From Micrasema longulum (Eukaryota > Arthropoda > Insecta > Trichoptera > Brachycentridae), in NCBI GenBank assembly GCA_022494885.1, contig JAGVSM010003684.1:124001-188000 (forward strand): a stretch of 64,000 bases of DNA, written 5' to 3'. Shown piece after piece: positions 1-11,588 of the stretch; positions within the stretch are counted from its first letter, which is position 1, and the number at the start of each line of letters is the position of its first letter. The position numbers were made by a program, and so were the translations under genes. Under the pieces are notes generated by a model, which saw nothing but the letters and a program-made list of their open reading frames with translations, ran no database searches and was not told where the DNA came from.

Positions 1-595
1 GTAGAACAAGTGGCTATTGTTCTACTGTGCTGTATATGCGCATTCATAAGTTCGATGGTGGGGGTAGCCCATTTTCCTGTCCATCTGTCATTAGGAAAAT
101 GTCTTAGTCCTGTCTGTCAATGTTGTCTTGTCCTACTTTAAAGGGTTTTCTTTGAGAAATCTTCTCAAGAGTCTTCTCTTTTGTCAACAATTATTCGAAG
201 CGAATTATTGGTACAGCTAAAAATACTTTGCCAATTTACAATCATAAATTATATAACATCGTCTGGTCCTTTTTTTGAACACTCAACCTTTGTGTCAGGT
301 TTTTAAAAATACCAATATATAAGATATTTGGAACTTATATTTTTCTTAGACCCGAGCGTCTCAAAAAATGTGGCCCACATAGGTGGCCAATTTTTTTTAC
401 CGCCGGGGCCTTGTGTCGAGCCGGTGTTGATTAAAGACTGTTTTTTTTCTACAAATGTGTGACATTTCTCTATGGAAATATCTGTCAAATCAGTGTCAAC
501 CTCCTTTCCAAGCAATAAATAGCCCTCAGCTAGTTTATTTACTACTTATTATATTTTATAATGGCGATGTGTAAATAATTAAACCGCTTCTGAAA
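1..595. other. Left edge and region upstream of Fsn
   Basis: No complete gene is visible. On the minus strand, 303-515 is open for about 70 codons, ends in a stop at 303, and contains a lysine/tryptophan-rich stretch (KNWPPMWATFFETLG) faintly like the end of a MADF/SANT-type DNA-binding domain. It has no ATG near its 5' end (the codon at 515 is TTG) and no recognisable partner exon, so it is more likely a transposon remnant than a gene. The last 80 bp before 596 should contain the Fsn 5' leader and promoter, but no core element stands out. Confidence 0.3.
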
Positions 596-3500
596 ATGAG
601 TTATGCAAGGCGTCGCCATGTCGGCCTTGAGTACATGGATGCGCAAATACTTGATCTTATTTTCATATATTTAGATCTTCGTGATTTACGGAATTGTTCA
701 CTTGTCTGCAAAGCATGGTATCGAGTTCTCTCTGATGGAAATAACGAGGTTTGGAGATTCCAATGTATGCGAAGGCTTCCAGAAGAAATTATTAAGTCTA
801 AATTACTATCTACGATACCACCATTTAGATCAAAATTGCGGGCATATTTTCACGCATGGAATCCGAACGATTGTTCGAGGAATATTTATATCAAACCAAA
901 TGGATTTACTCTTCACAGGTTGTTTAAAAACATTTGTCCTTTTGTTTATGCATGTGTTATTTATGCTCATTTTAATGTTTAACATGGTATTCATATCCAT
1001 TTGTCTTGCTGTTTTGAATAAAATCATTGTATTGTTTCAATTTCTGATAACCTTAACATCAAGCCCTATTTATATTAGATTTTATTGTTTTGTACTCTTG
1101 TTTTATATATATACTAGTGTATTTTCTTTGCACGAGTGGAATTTGATGAATGTCTCTAAATTGGATATTTTTAATTTTTAGAAATCCCGTGGCACAGAGC
1201 ACAGATGCTGCCAGAGGGAAGATAGGTTTTAGAAAAGGCAGACATGCGTGGGAAGTAATATGGGAGGGTCCTTTGGGGACAGTAGCTGTAATAGGTATAG
1301 CGACCAAGGAAGCTCCTCTCCAGTGTCCAGGATACGTCGCCCTTCTCGGCTCCGATGACCAGAGCTGGGGCTGGAACTTGGTTGATAATCACTTGCTGCA
1401 CAATGGAGATACGCAAGGAAACTATCCTGTGCTGAACAACCCTGCCAAATATCAGGTACGTAAAAATCTGTATTTTTAAAACAAAATTTATGGTACCAAA
1501 GCTTTTTACTTTTATTGTACAAAGAATATGTTTTGTGCACATTTTTACCATTTAAAAAATGTATAACATTAGTAATAGTAGACAGAAATTGCCGTATGTG
1601 AATCGGCAGCTCTTCAGGTTCGGGGTCTCCACTGCAGTTAGGCAGAACAGTGTTCTTATTCATCATTTGATGGATTTTATTATCTTATGTAAATCAATGC
1701 CACAATGAACTCCCCTAAATTTGTGCGACTCGGAGTATGCGGACGATGCAGTTCTTCTTTAAAAATCTATTGGCTATCTTCAGAAAAAAAAAAGAAAATC
1801 TACAAACTGCAGGAAAACTCCACTCGCCCGGGTCTTAATATTTATTTATACATTAACGGTTCAAAGAAGCTTTTACAATAAAAAGTTTAACATAAATAAT
1901 TACAGCAATGAACAATTCATTATGTAATATATAATATGAAATATCATAGAATAATTCAAACTAAACAATTAAGTGAAAATAAAATATTAAAAAAACAACA
2001 AAAAGTAAAAAAGAATCAATACATTATCTATATGATAACAAATAAAAGATAACAATCAACATGAGAATATCTTATGTTCTAAATGTATGTATATATAAGT
2101 AAAGTTGAGAATAATTTAACATAAAAATAAAGTGGCTTGTATTTAACTAAGTAATAATGAAAAAGAAAAATAATGCTACAATAATACTTTATAAATAAAA
2201 AGTTTTTTAGAGCAATATGAAAACTTAAATTATCTAAATACAACCTTTATTTTATCAGTTGGTTGGAAGAAGTTGCCATTTGGTAATAAATCCACCAATA
2301 TACAATTTATATTATGTACAGCACCTTAAAATAATGAAATAAACAAAAATACGCATCCAAGGAAATAAAAGTTAAATTTAATAATATATTTAAAAATAAC
2401 TTTCTTACTTTTAAAAAAAATAACGAGTGAGATTACATTTTAATTAATTATCAGAGTTTGTATAGATTTTAATACTAAAAAGATATAGACTATTTGCAGC
2501 AAAAACTGTCCTGATCCTAATTAGCCTCTCTGTAATAATTAAAATCTCAAAATACCAAACTTCCGTTTTTGGGAGTAGGTGCCCGAAGAGAATGCACGCA
2601 GCAGCCTCCTATGAGTGTTTTGAGGGTGCGACGTGGAACGAGTTGCCTCTTCTTCACACCTGCTGGCTCCCGCCTTCCTGGAAGGCTGTTGATGATGATA
2701 TTTTGGCTTTATTCAATGGAGCTAGGGGAGGTGGGAGGAGGCGAGAGTGTTTTCTAGCAGTAGGGTCTCCTGGAGGCAACTTACGATGTCCACATGCTCC
2801 ACTTATTTATTTTTAGTAGATATATTTTATTTATTTTTTCTCACAAAAACAAAACACATAGAATTTATACAACGGTTTCAATATATCAGTAAAAATATGT
2901 AAATATAATGTGTCTCAATTACATTATGGGGATAACTTTTATTATAACACAATAATATTAGGTTGGGGAAAAAGTAATTTTGTATTTCGCGCCCTTTTTT
3001 ATCAACTAAATATATCTCGTTTATTATTGGGCACATCGGATCATACGGTACAGCGTTGTAAAGGTGTGAGTGTTTACTACAAACGCTTCTAAACAGTATT
3101 GCGCTTGGTTGGTTCAGTTGTGAACTATCGTGCGTCGAGTATTGAGGTCTCAAAGGAAGAAATTCGCCATATTTGACATTTTTTACCACCTGAAAGGGAA
3201 AACCGCATCAAAAGTGACCAAAAAAATTTGCGATGTATGCGGGGCCGATACTCTTTCGGTTTGAGGAATCTTGTTTCATCAGGACAACTCCAGGCTGCAC
3301 ACATCTTTGATGACACGCCAGAAGCTCCCGGAGCTCGGGTTCTTATGCATCCACCCTATAGTCCAGACCTGGCACCAAGTGACTACCACCTGTTCCTGTC
3401 TAGGGCCAACGCGCTTGGGAGTACAAATTTGGCCTCAATAGAGGCCTGTGAAAATTGGTTGTCCGAGTTTTTTTGCCAATAGAGACAAGGGCTTCTACGA

Positions 3501-4281
3501 GAGGGGCATTATGAAATTCGATTATTGTTGGCAATAAGTTATCGAACAGAACAGCGCATATTTGACTTAAATTGGATGATTGTAACACTTTTTATAAAGT
3601 ATTGAAATAAAGTGAAAAATATTAAATACTTTTTCCCCAACCTAATATTTATGCTAAGTACTCTTTTATACAAAAAGAAAAATGAAGAGTAATGAATGTT
3701 AACGATGCTAAAATATAGACAAATCTCATTATATTAAAACCATTAAAATTTCATACATTTTTTTTATTTTGATTATAATCCATAGTAAATAATTTTGAAA
3801 AAGTATTTAACTTTCATACAAATATTTTTAATGATTTTTAACTTAATATAATCAATAAAGCACCATCAACTTTATCAAAATATGTAACATTTAACACAAA
3901 GAACTTAAAACAGCTCCTCCAAAATACGCATATAATGGTATAAGTAGGTACTTCTTTTTTGCATTTCAGGTTGGAGAAAGAATCAGAGTAATTTTAGATT
4001 GCAGAAACAGTACACTTTCTTTTGAAAGAAATAATGATTTTTTAGGAGTTGCTTTTAGAGGTAAGATATGTAGTATTTTAATAGCAATTTTTGAGTGAAA
4101 CAAAATATAAACCAAAATATTGTATCAATTTTATCTTTAAAACACGGAAATCAAGAAAGATGAACATAATGCCATTTTACTTTCAGGTTTGCCAAAGAAA
4201 AAGTTATATCCAACAGTTTCTGCAGTGTACGGAAATACAGAAGTATCTATGGTTTATATAGGACCTCCGTATGATGGTTAG
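596..4281 (+). CDS. Fsn: F-box/SPRY domain protein 1 (Fsn / FBXO45-like)
   Basis: Coding exons are 596-918, 1182-1455, 3970-4060 and 4187-4281, giving 260 residues. All three introns are GT-AG with compatible phases (2, 0, 1), and the stop is TAG at 4279. Residues about 14-60 form an F-box ([23 protein letters not shown], shown here as its core CSLVCKAW). The rest is a SPRY domain with the nearly invariant [11 protein letters not shown] and [12 protein letters not shown] blocks. In the known family Fsn/FBXO45 pairs with the RING protein Highwire/PAM in a Skp1-containing ubiquitin ligase that restrains synaptic growth; that role is inferred by homology. The ATG at 596 is chosen because [10 protein letters not shown] fits the family start. 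Intron 2 (2.5 kb) holds a repeat remnant and a deleted mariner. AATAAA at 4713-4718 is a plausible polyadenylation signal. Length is close to that of fly Fsn. Confidence 0.95.
2590..2806 (+). repeat. Dispersed repeat R1, copy 1 (Fsn intron 2)
   Basis: This segment resembles 19195-19370. Both encode a blurred peptide of the form PSWK(A/T)VD.D..ALF followed by a glycine-rich stretch, and both contain the identical 15-mer GATGTCCACATGCTC near the 3' end. The protein-like similarity suggests the tail of an old transposon open reading frame, possibly a non-LTR element. The class is not determined. Confidence 0.45.
2958..3645 (+). mobile_element. Internally deleted mariner element in Fsn intron 2
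   Basis: The element starts TTAGGTTGGGGAAAAAGTA and ends with the reverse complement, and is flanked by the TA target duplication (2956-2957 and 3646-3647). At 688 bp it is about half of a full mariner. Frame-shifted remnants of the transposase N-terminus ([16 protein letters not shown]) lie near 3170-3240. These run almost directly into the C-terminal catalytic region, [16 protein letters not shown] at about 3348-3395, which holds the third Asp of the DD34D triad. The central catalytic part is gone, so the copy cannot be autonomous. It sits in the sense orientation within the intron. Confidence 0.92.
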
Positions 4282-6470
4282 CATTGTACACTAGGTAGGT
4301 ACTCTTCATACAATGTGTTATAACAAGACTTTCTATTATCCAGGGGAGCTGTTTAAAATGCATCATGTTCTTATTGAAAATTAATTATTACATATTTACC
4401 ACACTTTTACATAAATATTAATTTGCATAACAAATGAACTAATACAAACACTATTATGTGAAAATGGTTTCTCCAAAATTGATGTTGAAGTTACTTAAAA
4501 AGCACACATGTATACCAAAAACAAATCAAATCCTTCCCCCTGAATTGGTGTTTATTTAAAAAATGATTACATGACTGAACATTGTTGTATGTATTATCAA
4601 AAACAATTAATGAAATTTTTTATGATTGTTGCATTCCTTTAGTGCATTTCTCTTACATATTAATAATAATAAGCTCGTATTTAAGTTCTCTTTCAAGCAT
4701 TTTTATTTTTTCAATAAAATGGTATTTTACATAGTACAAAATATGGCCTTCATAAATAAAATTGCCTGCTACAATATGCTAGTAACCTTAAAGTATTTAC
4801 TGTTACGGGATATATTGCTAACTCACAATGCCACATTTATTTTTCTCAGCCCATACAATCAAACCTAAGGACTCGTTGAAGTGTTATCTGTTTATTAAAT
4901 TTGTTTAACATAGTTTTTTGAACAGAGAAAGTTACAAGTATTATTTTTGACAAGTTTAGGTAAAAACCACTCCTAAACAAGGACAATATGTTTACTAGGG
5001 TAATTTCACTGGTATTCAAAACTCTTTGCATGTATCGAAGCATTATGTATCTGTTATTAGCTCCTAAAAATACTTTCTATATATATTATACTCGTAGTTA
5101 TTACATTTTATAAATTACTCTCATTTACATTGTGATATATTTATATTTTTTACTAATATCCGTACCATTTAAGAGTTGCGTGTAAGGGTTGTTTCTATTA
5201 GCAGTTTAATTAAATTGTTGCATTCTTTCCCAATTAGCCTTCTTGCACCCAGTATTACGTAGTATTCATAACCTCGAGCGCTTCCACAAATCTAAATTTT
5301 TCAATCAAAAATGTTCTTTCTGATTACTATTAAGTAAATAAATGAAAAAAATATATAATTATTATTTACACATAATATATAAAAGGCAGTTTATCTATGT
5401 GTTTTTAAGTCGAGTCACTTAAAGAATTTATAATTCAATCTTGGTAGGTACAAAGATATTCAACTTTTAAATATCTGCAAAAGACAACAGAACTTATGCC
5501 ATGTATGATATATTTGAATCAACAAAAATTAGTTGCATCTATCACAAATGTTTTTTTTTTTACGGGAGACGTTCCATACACTACAATGTAAAAAAAGTAT
5601 GCTAAAGAACAATGATGGACAAAAAGAATACACAATACAATACAATCATTCCTTATATAAAAATAATTTAGGGATTTAAAATAAAAAGAAATTGTTTTCT
5701 ATTTATCGTACCTACCTTGATTTTATTAAAAAATATAACATTACAACAAAATTGTTAAAAAAATCATAATAAAGATTATTCACTATCACCCTTCCCTTGC
5801 GCATACTTTTTTGTGAATGTTCAAATTTTTTAAATTTAATTATTTGTGCCGTGCTATTTCAAAACAGTGTAAAAAGAGGTTCCGGTGTATTTAAAACAAT
5901 ATCAATCTAGTCATTTTTTACTGATAATTTATTTTAAAGTTTTCCAATTTATTTTAAAGGATTGTATGGTTTTCTTAATATCAAGTTATCTTGTAAGGTG
6001 TCATAATAGTAATAATTTAGTAACCGTTGATGCCTTTATTGATGGAAAATTATTTTCATGTGTATATATTTATATTGTATATGTACATATTTAGTATGGC
6101 TAGCAAACTTACATAGTAACCACTAAAATAATCGTTATCCTTTTTTTAAACTTATAATGGTCTTTCTTTCAACTAATATAATTAATCAAACGTTCAAGCT
6201 GTCCCGTAATTTATACAAACCATTATTTTCATAAACCATAATCTCCTTTCCATTTTACTTACCAAATGAAAATTAATATGCTTGAATGAAATTAATAGTT
6301 CATTGCATGTTTTATTTTGTTTGTTGTTCACCTTAAGTTGATGGCTGAATACACTATGTGTTTTTAAATGGCAAAATCTGCTTTGTAAATGTTTTTGAAT
6401 TGTTAGTAAATATCAGGCTAAATTTATTTAGACTCTGTACCCTCTTACAAAGAGTAGACTTAATGTTCAT
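4282..6470. other. Intergenic DNA downstream of Fsn
   Basis: The first ~450 bp probably include the Fsn 3' UTR (AATAAA at 4713-4718). The remainder is AT-rich with short accidental open frames only. I see no exon with splice sites and no clear repeat family. Confidence 0.5.
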
Positions 6471-6564
6471 GTAGAACTTTAAAGGGAGATTTAGTAACTC
6501 AATAGATTAAGTACGAATAATAAAAATACTGTATTTAGTTTTTTCCACTTGTATTTACAATTTT

Positions 6565-6609
6565 CACCAGTGACTGGGTTTCGTCGTGACTGACATCGTC
6601 AGACAGGTG
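6565..6609 (-). ncRNA. Type I hammerhead ribozyme motif
   Basis: Read on the minus strand from 6609, the parts are: stem I 5' strand CACCTGT (6609-6603), core CTGACGA (6602-6596), stem II region (6595-6583, GTC pairing with GAC around a 6-nt loop, one bulged T), GAAA (6582-6579), a 4-nt bridge CCCA, cleavage triplet GTC (6574-6572), and stem I 3' strand ACTGGTG (6571-6565). Stem I pairs 6 of 7 positions. Stem III is minimal: A6579-U6573 and C6578-G6574 closed by a CCA triloop, as reported for hammerheads in Penelope-like elements. All conserved core bases are present. Cleavage would fall between 6572 and 6571. The short stem II is the weak point; activity is not shown. Confidence 0.7.
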
Positions 6610-7034
6610 GGAGACTAAACAATTTCTTATGTTATATACAAGTGAAGGCATGATTTAACAGTCATAATTTTATATAACCATTGGAATAAACTAAATTAAA
6701 CAAATTTAAGTGTTATGTAACAATAATTATGTGAATTTAAGTGTTGTTTGAATGTATATAATAAGGAACTATAAATAATTTTTTTTGTAAAAACGTATTT
6801 CAATCTAATGTATTCAAAATTTGTAACCGGAGCAGCTGGTTAATAGTTCCTTCGAATGTGCGCTCCAGCCGTGACCCAGTACGAAGTAAGTACCCCAGAG
6901 GGTACTTGGTTATTTCTCTGAAAGCAAAATTCCCAGCAGTTCATTCTAATGGAAAATGTTTGTAATTTAATGGAGAATTAATGTGTGTTATCTGATTGAT
7001 AATATTATTTTATTAATGCGATTCTTTAAGGAGT

Positions 7035-7200
7035 TTATTTCCAAAATTTTAAGTTTATCAATTTTTTATTACTTTTGCTGCATGTGCAAAGAAATTTAAC
7101 ATGAATATTTTTATCAAAAATATAATTTGATTCTATAAGGTGGTTTGAAAATGCGGAGTTTTCCTTTCTTTCCCCATTTCTCCAATATTGGAAGTCTTTT
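7035..7200 (-). pseudogene. Penelope-like GIY-YIG endonuclease C-terminal remnant
   Basis: The minus-strand peptide contains KENSAFSNHLIESNYIFD followed by a Cys/Lys-rich end and a TAA stop at 7035. The AF.NHL...H/Y.F pattern matches the C-terminal part of Penelope-type endonucleases. The preceding RT and GIY-YIG core are not intact. It lies upstream, in transcription order, of the minus-strand hammerhead at 6565-6609. Confidence 0.5.
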
Positions 7201-7451
7201 GAACGATCTTCCCGTTTGCCTCGTGTACTCGGGCTCTGTATGATCCACAGCATAATTGATTATGAGCCCTGAGATAGCATCTCTTTTCCTTTTATCTTTA
7301 TTATTAATTAACGATTATCCAAATTTTCATTATTACAGAATGCTGTAGAACACTCGCCTCTGTTTTCTAGTTCCTAATTAAATTATTTGCGCATTGGAGA
7401 GAACTATCAACCAGGGGCTCTTGTTATAGTGTTTACAAAATTTAATCATGG

Positions 7452-7610
7452 TTACCATAAAACTTCTTCAGCTTCAGCTGCTACTCTTGGGACATTAAGT
7501 TCCAATTGTCTCTCCATCTTTTCGACTGTACCAGGTGGAATTTCCTTAGCTGCAATGTAAGGTATTCTGGAATTGTCCATTCTGTTAACATCTTCAGTGC
7601 CATATATATA
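7452..7610 (-). pseudogene. RTE-like non-LTR C-terminal fragment
   Basis: The minus-strand peptide (VNRMDNSRIPYIAAKEIPPG and following) resembles the 'GHV.RM.DSRIP' tail common in RTE-type ORF2 C-termini. It is short, with no RT domain nearby, and lies inside the Penelope-like remnant. Either it is a nested insertion or the two elements abut. Confidence 0.5.
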
Positions 7611-7780
7611 TCTTTTTTTTTTTACATCTGTTCTTATTACATACATTTAAACAATACTTAAATTCACATAATACCTACTTAAGCTTGCTTAAATTTATTG
7701 TTTATTCCCATAATTATATGAAATCATGATTAACAACCCCAGCTTTCATTTGTATATAACATAAGCATTTGTTATTCTCC

Positions 7781-7824
7781 CACCAGTCTTATGATGTCAG
7801 TCACAGTGAGACCCGGTCACTGGT
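7781..7824 (+). ncRNA. Decayed hammerhead motif, right arm
   Basis: This is the inverted copy of the 6565-6609 motif. Stem I (CACCAGT and ACTGGT) pairs well, but the core reads CTTATGA instead of CTGANGA and GAGA replaces GAAA. These changes hit invariant catalytic positions, so this copy should be inactive. Confidence 0.6.
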
Positions 7825-8186
7825 AAAAATTATGAATAAAAGTGCAAAAAATTAAATACAGTGTTTTTTTTATTGTAATTAAAATGCAGTTCCACCAAGA
7901 AATGTCAATAGAGAAGAGAAACTCAATCTATTAGGTACATAATTGCATGTGAATTTTTAATAAATAAAACAAATAGGTAAATTTGTTAATTAAGTACAAT
8001 CAACTCCAATCTACAGAAATGTACAAGCCTGTATTGCATTGTATTGCAGTAAAATTGGAAACTTATTAAGGGCAGACATTTTTCGACCTATGTCAATGAC
8101 TTTTGTGAAATTCATATTTGTTGATTCAAAATTAAGAATTAAATAATATACTAGTACATTTTGTCCCAAAAACAATTGTTTATTCT

Positions 8187-9490
8187 CCTCTGAGCCCCAA
8201 TTACAATAGGAATTCCACAGAGTTATCTTCAATTGCCTATAAAATTGCATTTTCCATATGAAAAATTGAATATTACAAATTACAGGCATAGAATTAAGAA
8301 TAGTCTAGAAGGAGCGTAGAATCATATTTGAATACATCGGACTGTGTCCAATAATTCCCCCACTATGACCCACTTTCGCCGCGCGCATTCGTGATGTCGC
8401 CGCGTAATGTTGCACAATGGGAAAAAAAACATAACACAAATGTAAGGTAAAAAAAAGCAATCTGTCAATTTCTCTAAAATTTTATTTTGCACGCGGAAAT
8501 ATTGATTGACACAACAGAGTAGATAAATAAAGGGTCATTTAATAAGAGTAATTGAATTAATGAACTTAAAATATAAAACAAATTTTATTTTACGTAAAAC
8601 GGATATTTTTATATCATGTTAAATAATATTTAATGTTTTGAAGATAATGTCGGTCAAATGTCCACCACAGAGTTGTTTAATCCATGGTCCAATTTTCATT
8701 ATTTTTCTTTTTAGATGAGCAAAGTAGGGTAAAAAAATTACTACCCCAGGGCCAGCAACAATAACGAAATTTCCATTATGTTTCTTCGACAATCTGACAG
8801 ATTTAATTTTTAAGTAATGCATTTGCTACTTAAAATAGTTAATTGATCACTTTAATATTGTTACTAATGACAATTTTTTTGCACCACAACAGGCCCTGAG
8901 GCCCAATTACAGTGGTGAATTACAGCACAGTACACCCAGGCTTGAGAAAAATCACACTTTATTTTTTTTTGTGTTCTCACCGGGAATCGAACCCAGAACC
9001 TTCTGTGTGTGAGTCAAGTGTCTTAACCACTACACCACGGCAGCCGCCATAACCGAGTTACACAGTTTAAACCCGCGCTGTGCCAGCGGGTACCCTGCAA
9101 GACATCGGACCCTCCCACATTAAACATTAGTTTGCTAATTACACATGAAATGTGATACCGTCCTGTTTCTTTAAGATCCTAGCAGTATTTCTACACTTTA
9201 AAGGACACAACACGGCATAGTTGAATTCAAATCAGGAGTTGCGTACTGAGCGACGTCTACAAAGAAACTAATGGGTTAAAATGTAAACCTACTAATTTAT
9301 GAGTAGTTTAGTCGTCTTCTGTTTTATGTGCATATGCGGTTTCTGTACTATTCTTAATTCTATGATTACAGGTTAGGAGACTTAAAATTTTCGTGCAAAT
9401 ATACACATTTTCAGACAGAAAATTCGATTTTACTTTATAGACAATTGAAGATAACTCTGTTAAATTCCCATTGTAATCAGGGCCCTATTG
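8187..9490. mobile_element. Long inverted-repeat element
   Basis: About 120-140 bp at 8187-8305 reappears inverted at 9347-9490. Shared blocks include the outer ATTACAATRGGAATT, the middle CAATTGAAGATAACTC, and the inner CTATTCTTAATTCTATG. The ~1 kb interior has an unusual GC-rich patch (8360-8415) and a SINE-like unit (8877-9047), and no intact gene. The arrangement fits a non-autonomous DNA transposon with long terminal inverted repeats. The target duplication and superfamily are not determined. Confidence 0.5.
8877..9047 (-). repeat. tRNA-like SINE, family S3
   Basis: On the minus strand the unit starts GCGGCTGCCGTGGTGTAGTG. Its A-box-like segment is TGGTGTAGTGGTTAAGAC and its B box is GGGTTCGATTCC, followed by an A-rich stretch and a non-tRNA body. 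No 7-bp acceptor stem can be formed, so it is a tRNA-derived SINE rather than a tRNA gene. Confidence 0.6.
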
Positions 9491-11586
9491 GCCATCATTT
9501 TTTATCTTTGCCGGGCTATATGCATTATAGATTTATGTTGGCCAATTTTTGCTGTGTATTTCAACTGAAAAATGAAATTCAATGCAAATCTGGCAAACAT
9601 TGGGTAAAAAGTTTATCTTATATCTTTTCGTGTACCATAGATACTTACCAAATCTGTTTTGAGATAAAAACTTAGGAAATTTAAGACAATTTGACTGATA
9701 TTATTATTATCAAGTTGTTAATAATATTAATGTATGCTATTATTTTATTATGTATATTCTAAATATTATTCAATAAAAATGTAACATCCAGAAATTTATA
9801 TAATTATATTTTGGAGCCAAAGATGTTAGGGTACATTAAGATTTTTTTAATGCCAAGTCTAGTCATTTATTGTCAATAATATATATTGGTGACACCTAGC
9901 TGAATCCAAGTATGTAGTTTGCTTGTGTAAATATGCAATACAAATTGGTTCTGGAATTGGAACATTTCTAGTACTACAAATAATATTAGTTTTGTGTATG
10001 TAATTGTTTTTCGTGTGCATTTAATAGTACTAAAACTAGGTAGGTGTGGCACTACTTTTATAATTTAAAAATGTAATTTTCTCGAGTCTTACAAAATAAT
10101 GAATCTCAATTTATTATTCAAGGGTAAAGTCGTGTTACATGTAATGTTTATTCAGTTACTAAAATTTTTATTATTCAATCAACAGATGGTTTGTTTATGC
10201 TGATTACGTTTCACTATTTTTAATCAATTACGCTCGAGGATTTATTATTAATTGACGAATCTTCCAATGGGTAAAAAACATAATTCGTTAGTTCTTGTTA
10301 TATTTTATAATTCAAATAATGAATACATCATAACCTTAATCAAAAAATAATTTCTTAAGACCTGTTTGTCTGTACATAAATTACGAATTGCTTTTTTTTG
10401 GTGATATTGATTTTAGTTTTAGTACTGTACCAACTTATATTAAAGAATATATTTCAACTTATTCATATTATTTTAGTTTTATTTACTTCCAAATGATACA
10501 AAGGATACAAAATAAAAATAATCTGTTTTTTTTCAAATTTTTATTTAAACAATAACGGTGAAACTATTTTCCTATCATTCAATAAATGTGGACCAATTTG
10601 CTAAAACACATTTCACCGTGAGAATGCTTGCATGCATCTGGCGAGTAAGAATACAACAAATCTACACACTGTGATTGTTAGTGAGTGAAAATGAACTACG
10701 TATTGTGATAAACTTATCAGTACCCATGAATTATTTATATCTTGATTTTTTTTATTTTTAAATAACTGTTCTCTTTGAAAAACATTTGACTGTATCAACC
10801 TACATAAATTTACATAGTCCACCACCTTATTAAATTATACATATGGACAGTATCTGTAAATAAGATCGAAGAATATGAAAATAACCCTTTTGAGTGCGTG
10901 CTCAAAATTTTTTTGAAGTTTTTATTTAAATTGTGTTTAGTAATTGGCAAAAATTACAAGTTAAGAACAGAAAATTTCAAGGTTAAGAAAGAAGCAACAA
11001 AGCTTATGTTTAGAATGTTGCTTTCCAACATACATCTCATTCAAAATTTGGATACAATTTAAATATTTTAATACTCTACTATTAAATTCTACAGTTTCTA
11101 GACAAGTCTAGAAATTTTAGTACAAGTACTGGAACAATTTAATATTATTATTTTCTATGTGTGTAATATTATTACAAGGACCTATATGTACATACATATT
11201 TTAAATAGAAAAACTTGAGCTGCAAATTTAACTATTGATTAGTAGTAATTATTTCTTATGAATATTAAATAATTCACCCTCCATAAGCATGTCTCAATTA
11301 CCCACCAAATTATCGGAAAAGAAAAAAGTTTTTTTATTTTATTGAATTTTAACTGGTTTCTCTACAGCTACCTTAAGACTTTTTAAAATCTCTTTTAGTT
11401 AGGGGAAAACTTTTAATGAAATATTAAAAAAAACTAGAGATCAGTCTAAATAATATCTTAAGAGGGTGAAAATCCATCACTCGTCTGTAAAGATTAGAAC
11501 ATAGTCAAAGTTATTAAAAAAAACCCATATTTAACTTATCTTGTCATCCTGTTTTTTAAAATTATTTATAGGAAATAGACTAAAGC
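9491..11586. other. AT-rich intergenic DNA
   Basis: No exon, conserved peptide or clear repeat is recognised here. Open frames are short and of low-complexity AT-rich composition. Confidence 0.4.
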
Positions 11587-11588
11587 TA

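Larger units (their letters stand above)
6480..7950 (-). mobile_element. Penelope-like element remnant with inverted terminal arms
   Basis: The left arm (about 6480-6625) and right arm (about 7777-7950) are inverted copies over roughly 100 bp or more. Reading each arm outward gives the same order: a hammerhead-like motif, then AAAATTnTAAATA, then a segment ending CAGTTCCACCAAGAAATGTC (right arm). On the minus strand, 7035-7160 encodes a peptide like the end of a Penelope GIY-YIG endonuclease (SAFSNHLIESNYIFDKN). An upstream RT-EN coding part followed by a hammerhead-bearing terminal repeat, with an inverted copy at the other end, is a known arrangement for Penelope-like elements. Most of the reverse transcriptase is missing and a second non-LTR fragment (7452-7610) lies inside. 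Boundaries are approximate. Confidence 0.6.

Noticed and set aside
303..515. Minus-strand gene upstream of Fsn with MADF/SANT-like ending
   Set aside because: No ATG at the proper place, weak pattern, no partner exon; kept only as a remark.
1229..1666. 145-codon minus-strand frame
   Set aside because: It lies antisense to Fsn exon 2, whose SPRY sequence is unmistakable; the open frame is a shadow.
2569..2816. Small proteins in two overlapping plus-strand frames
   Set aside because: They fall in an intron and match a dispersed repeat; treated as transposon remnant R1.
8011..8289. 92-codon minus-strand ORF similar to 9445-9675
   Set aside because: The similarity arises because the two intervals are the inverted arms of one repeat, not because they are paralogous genes.
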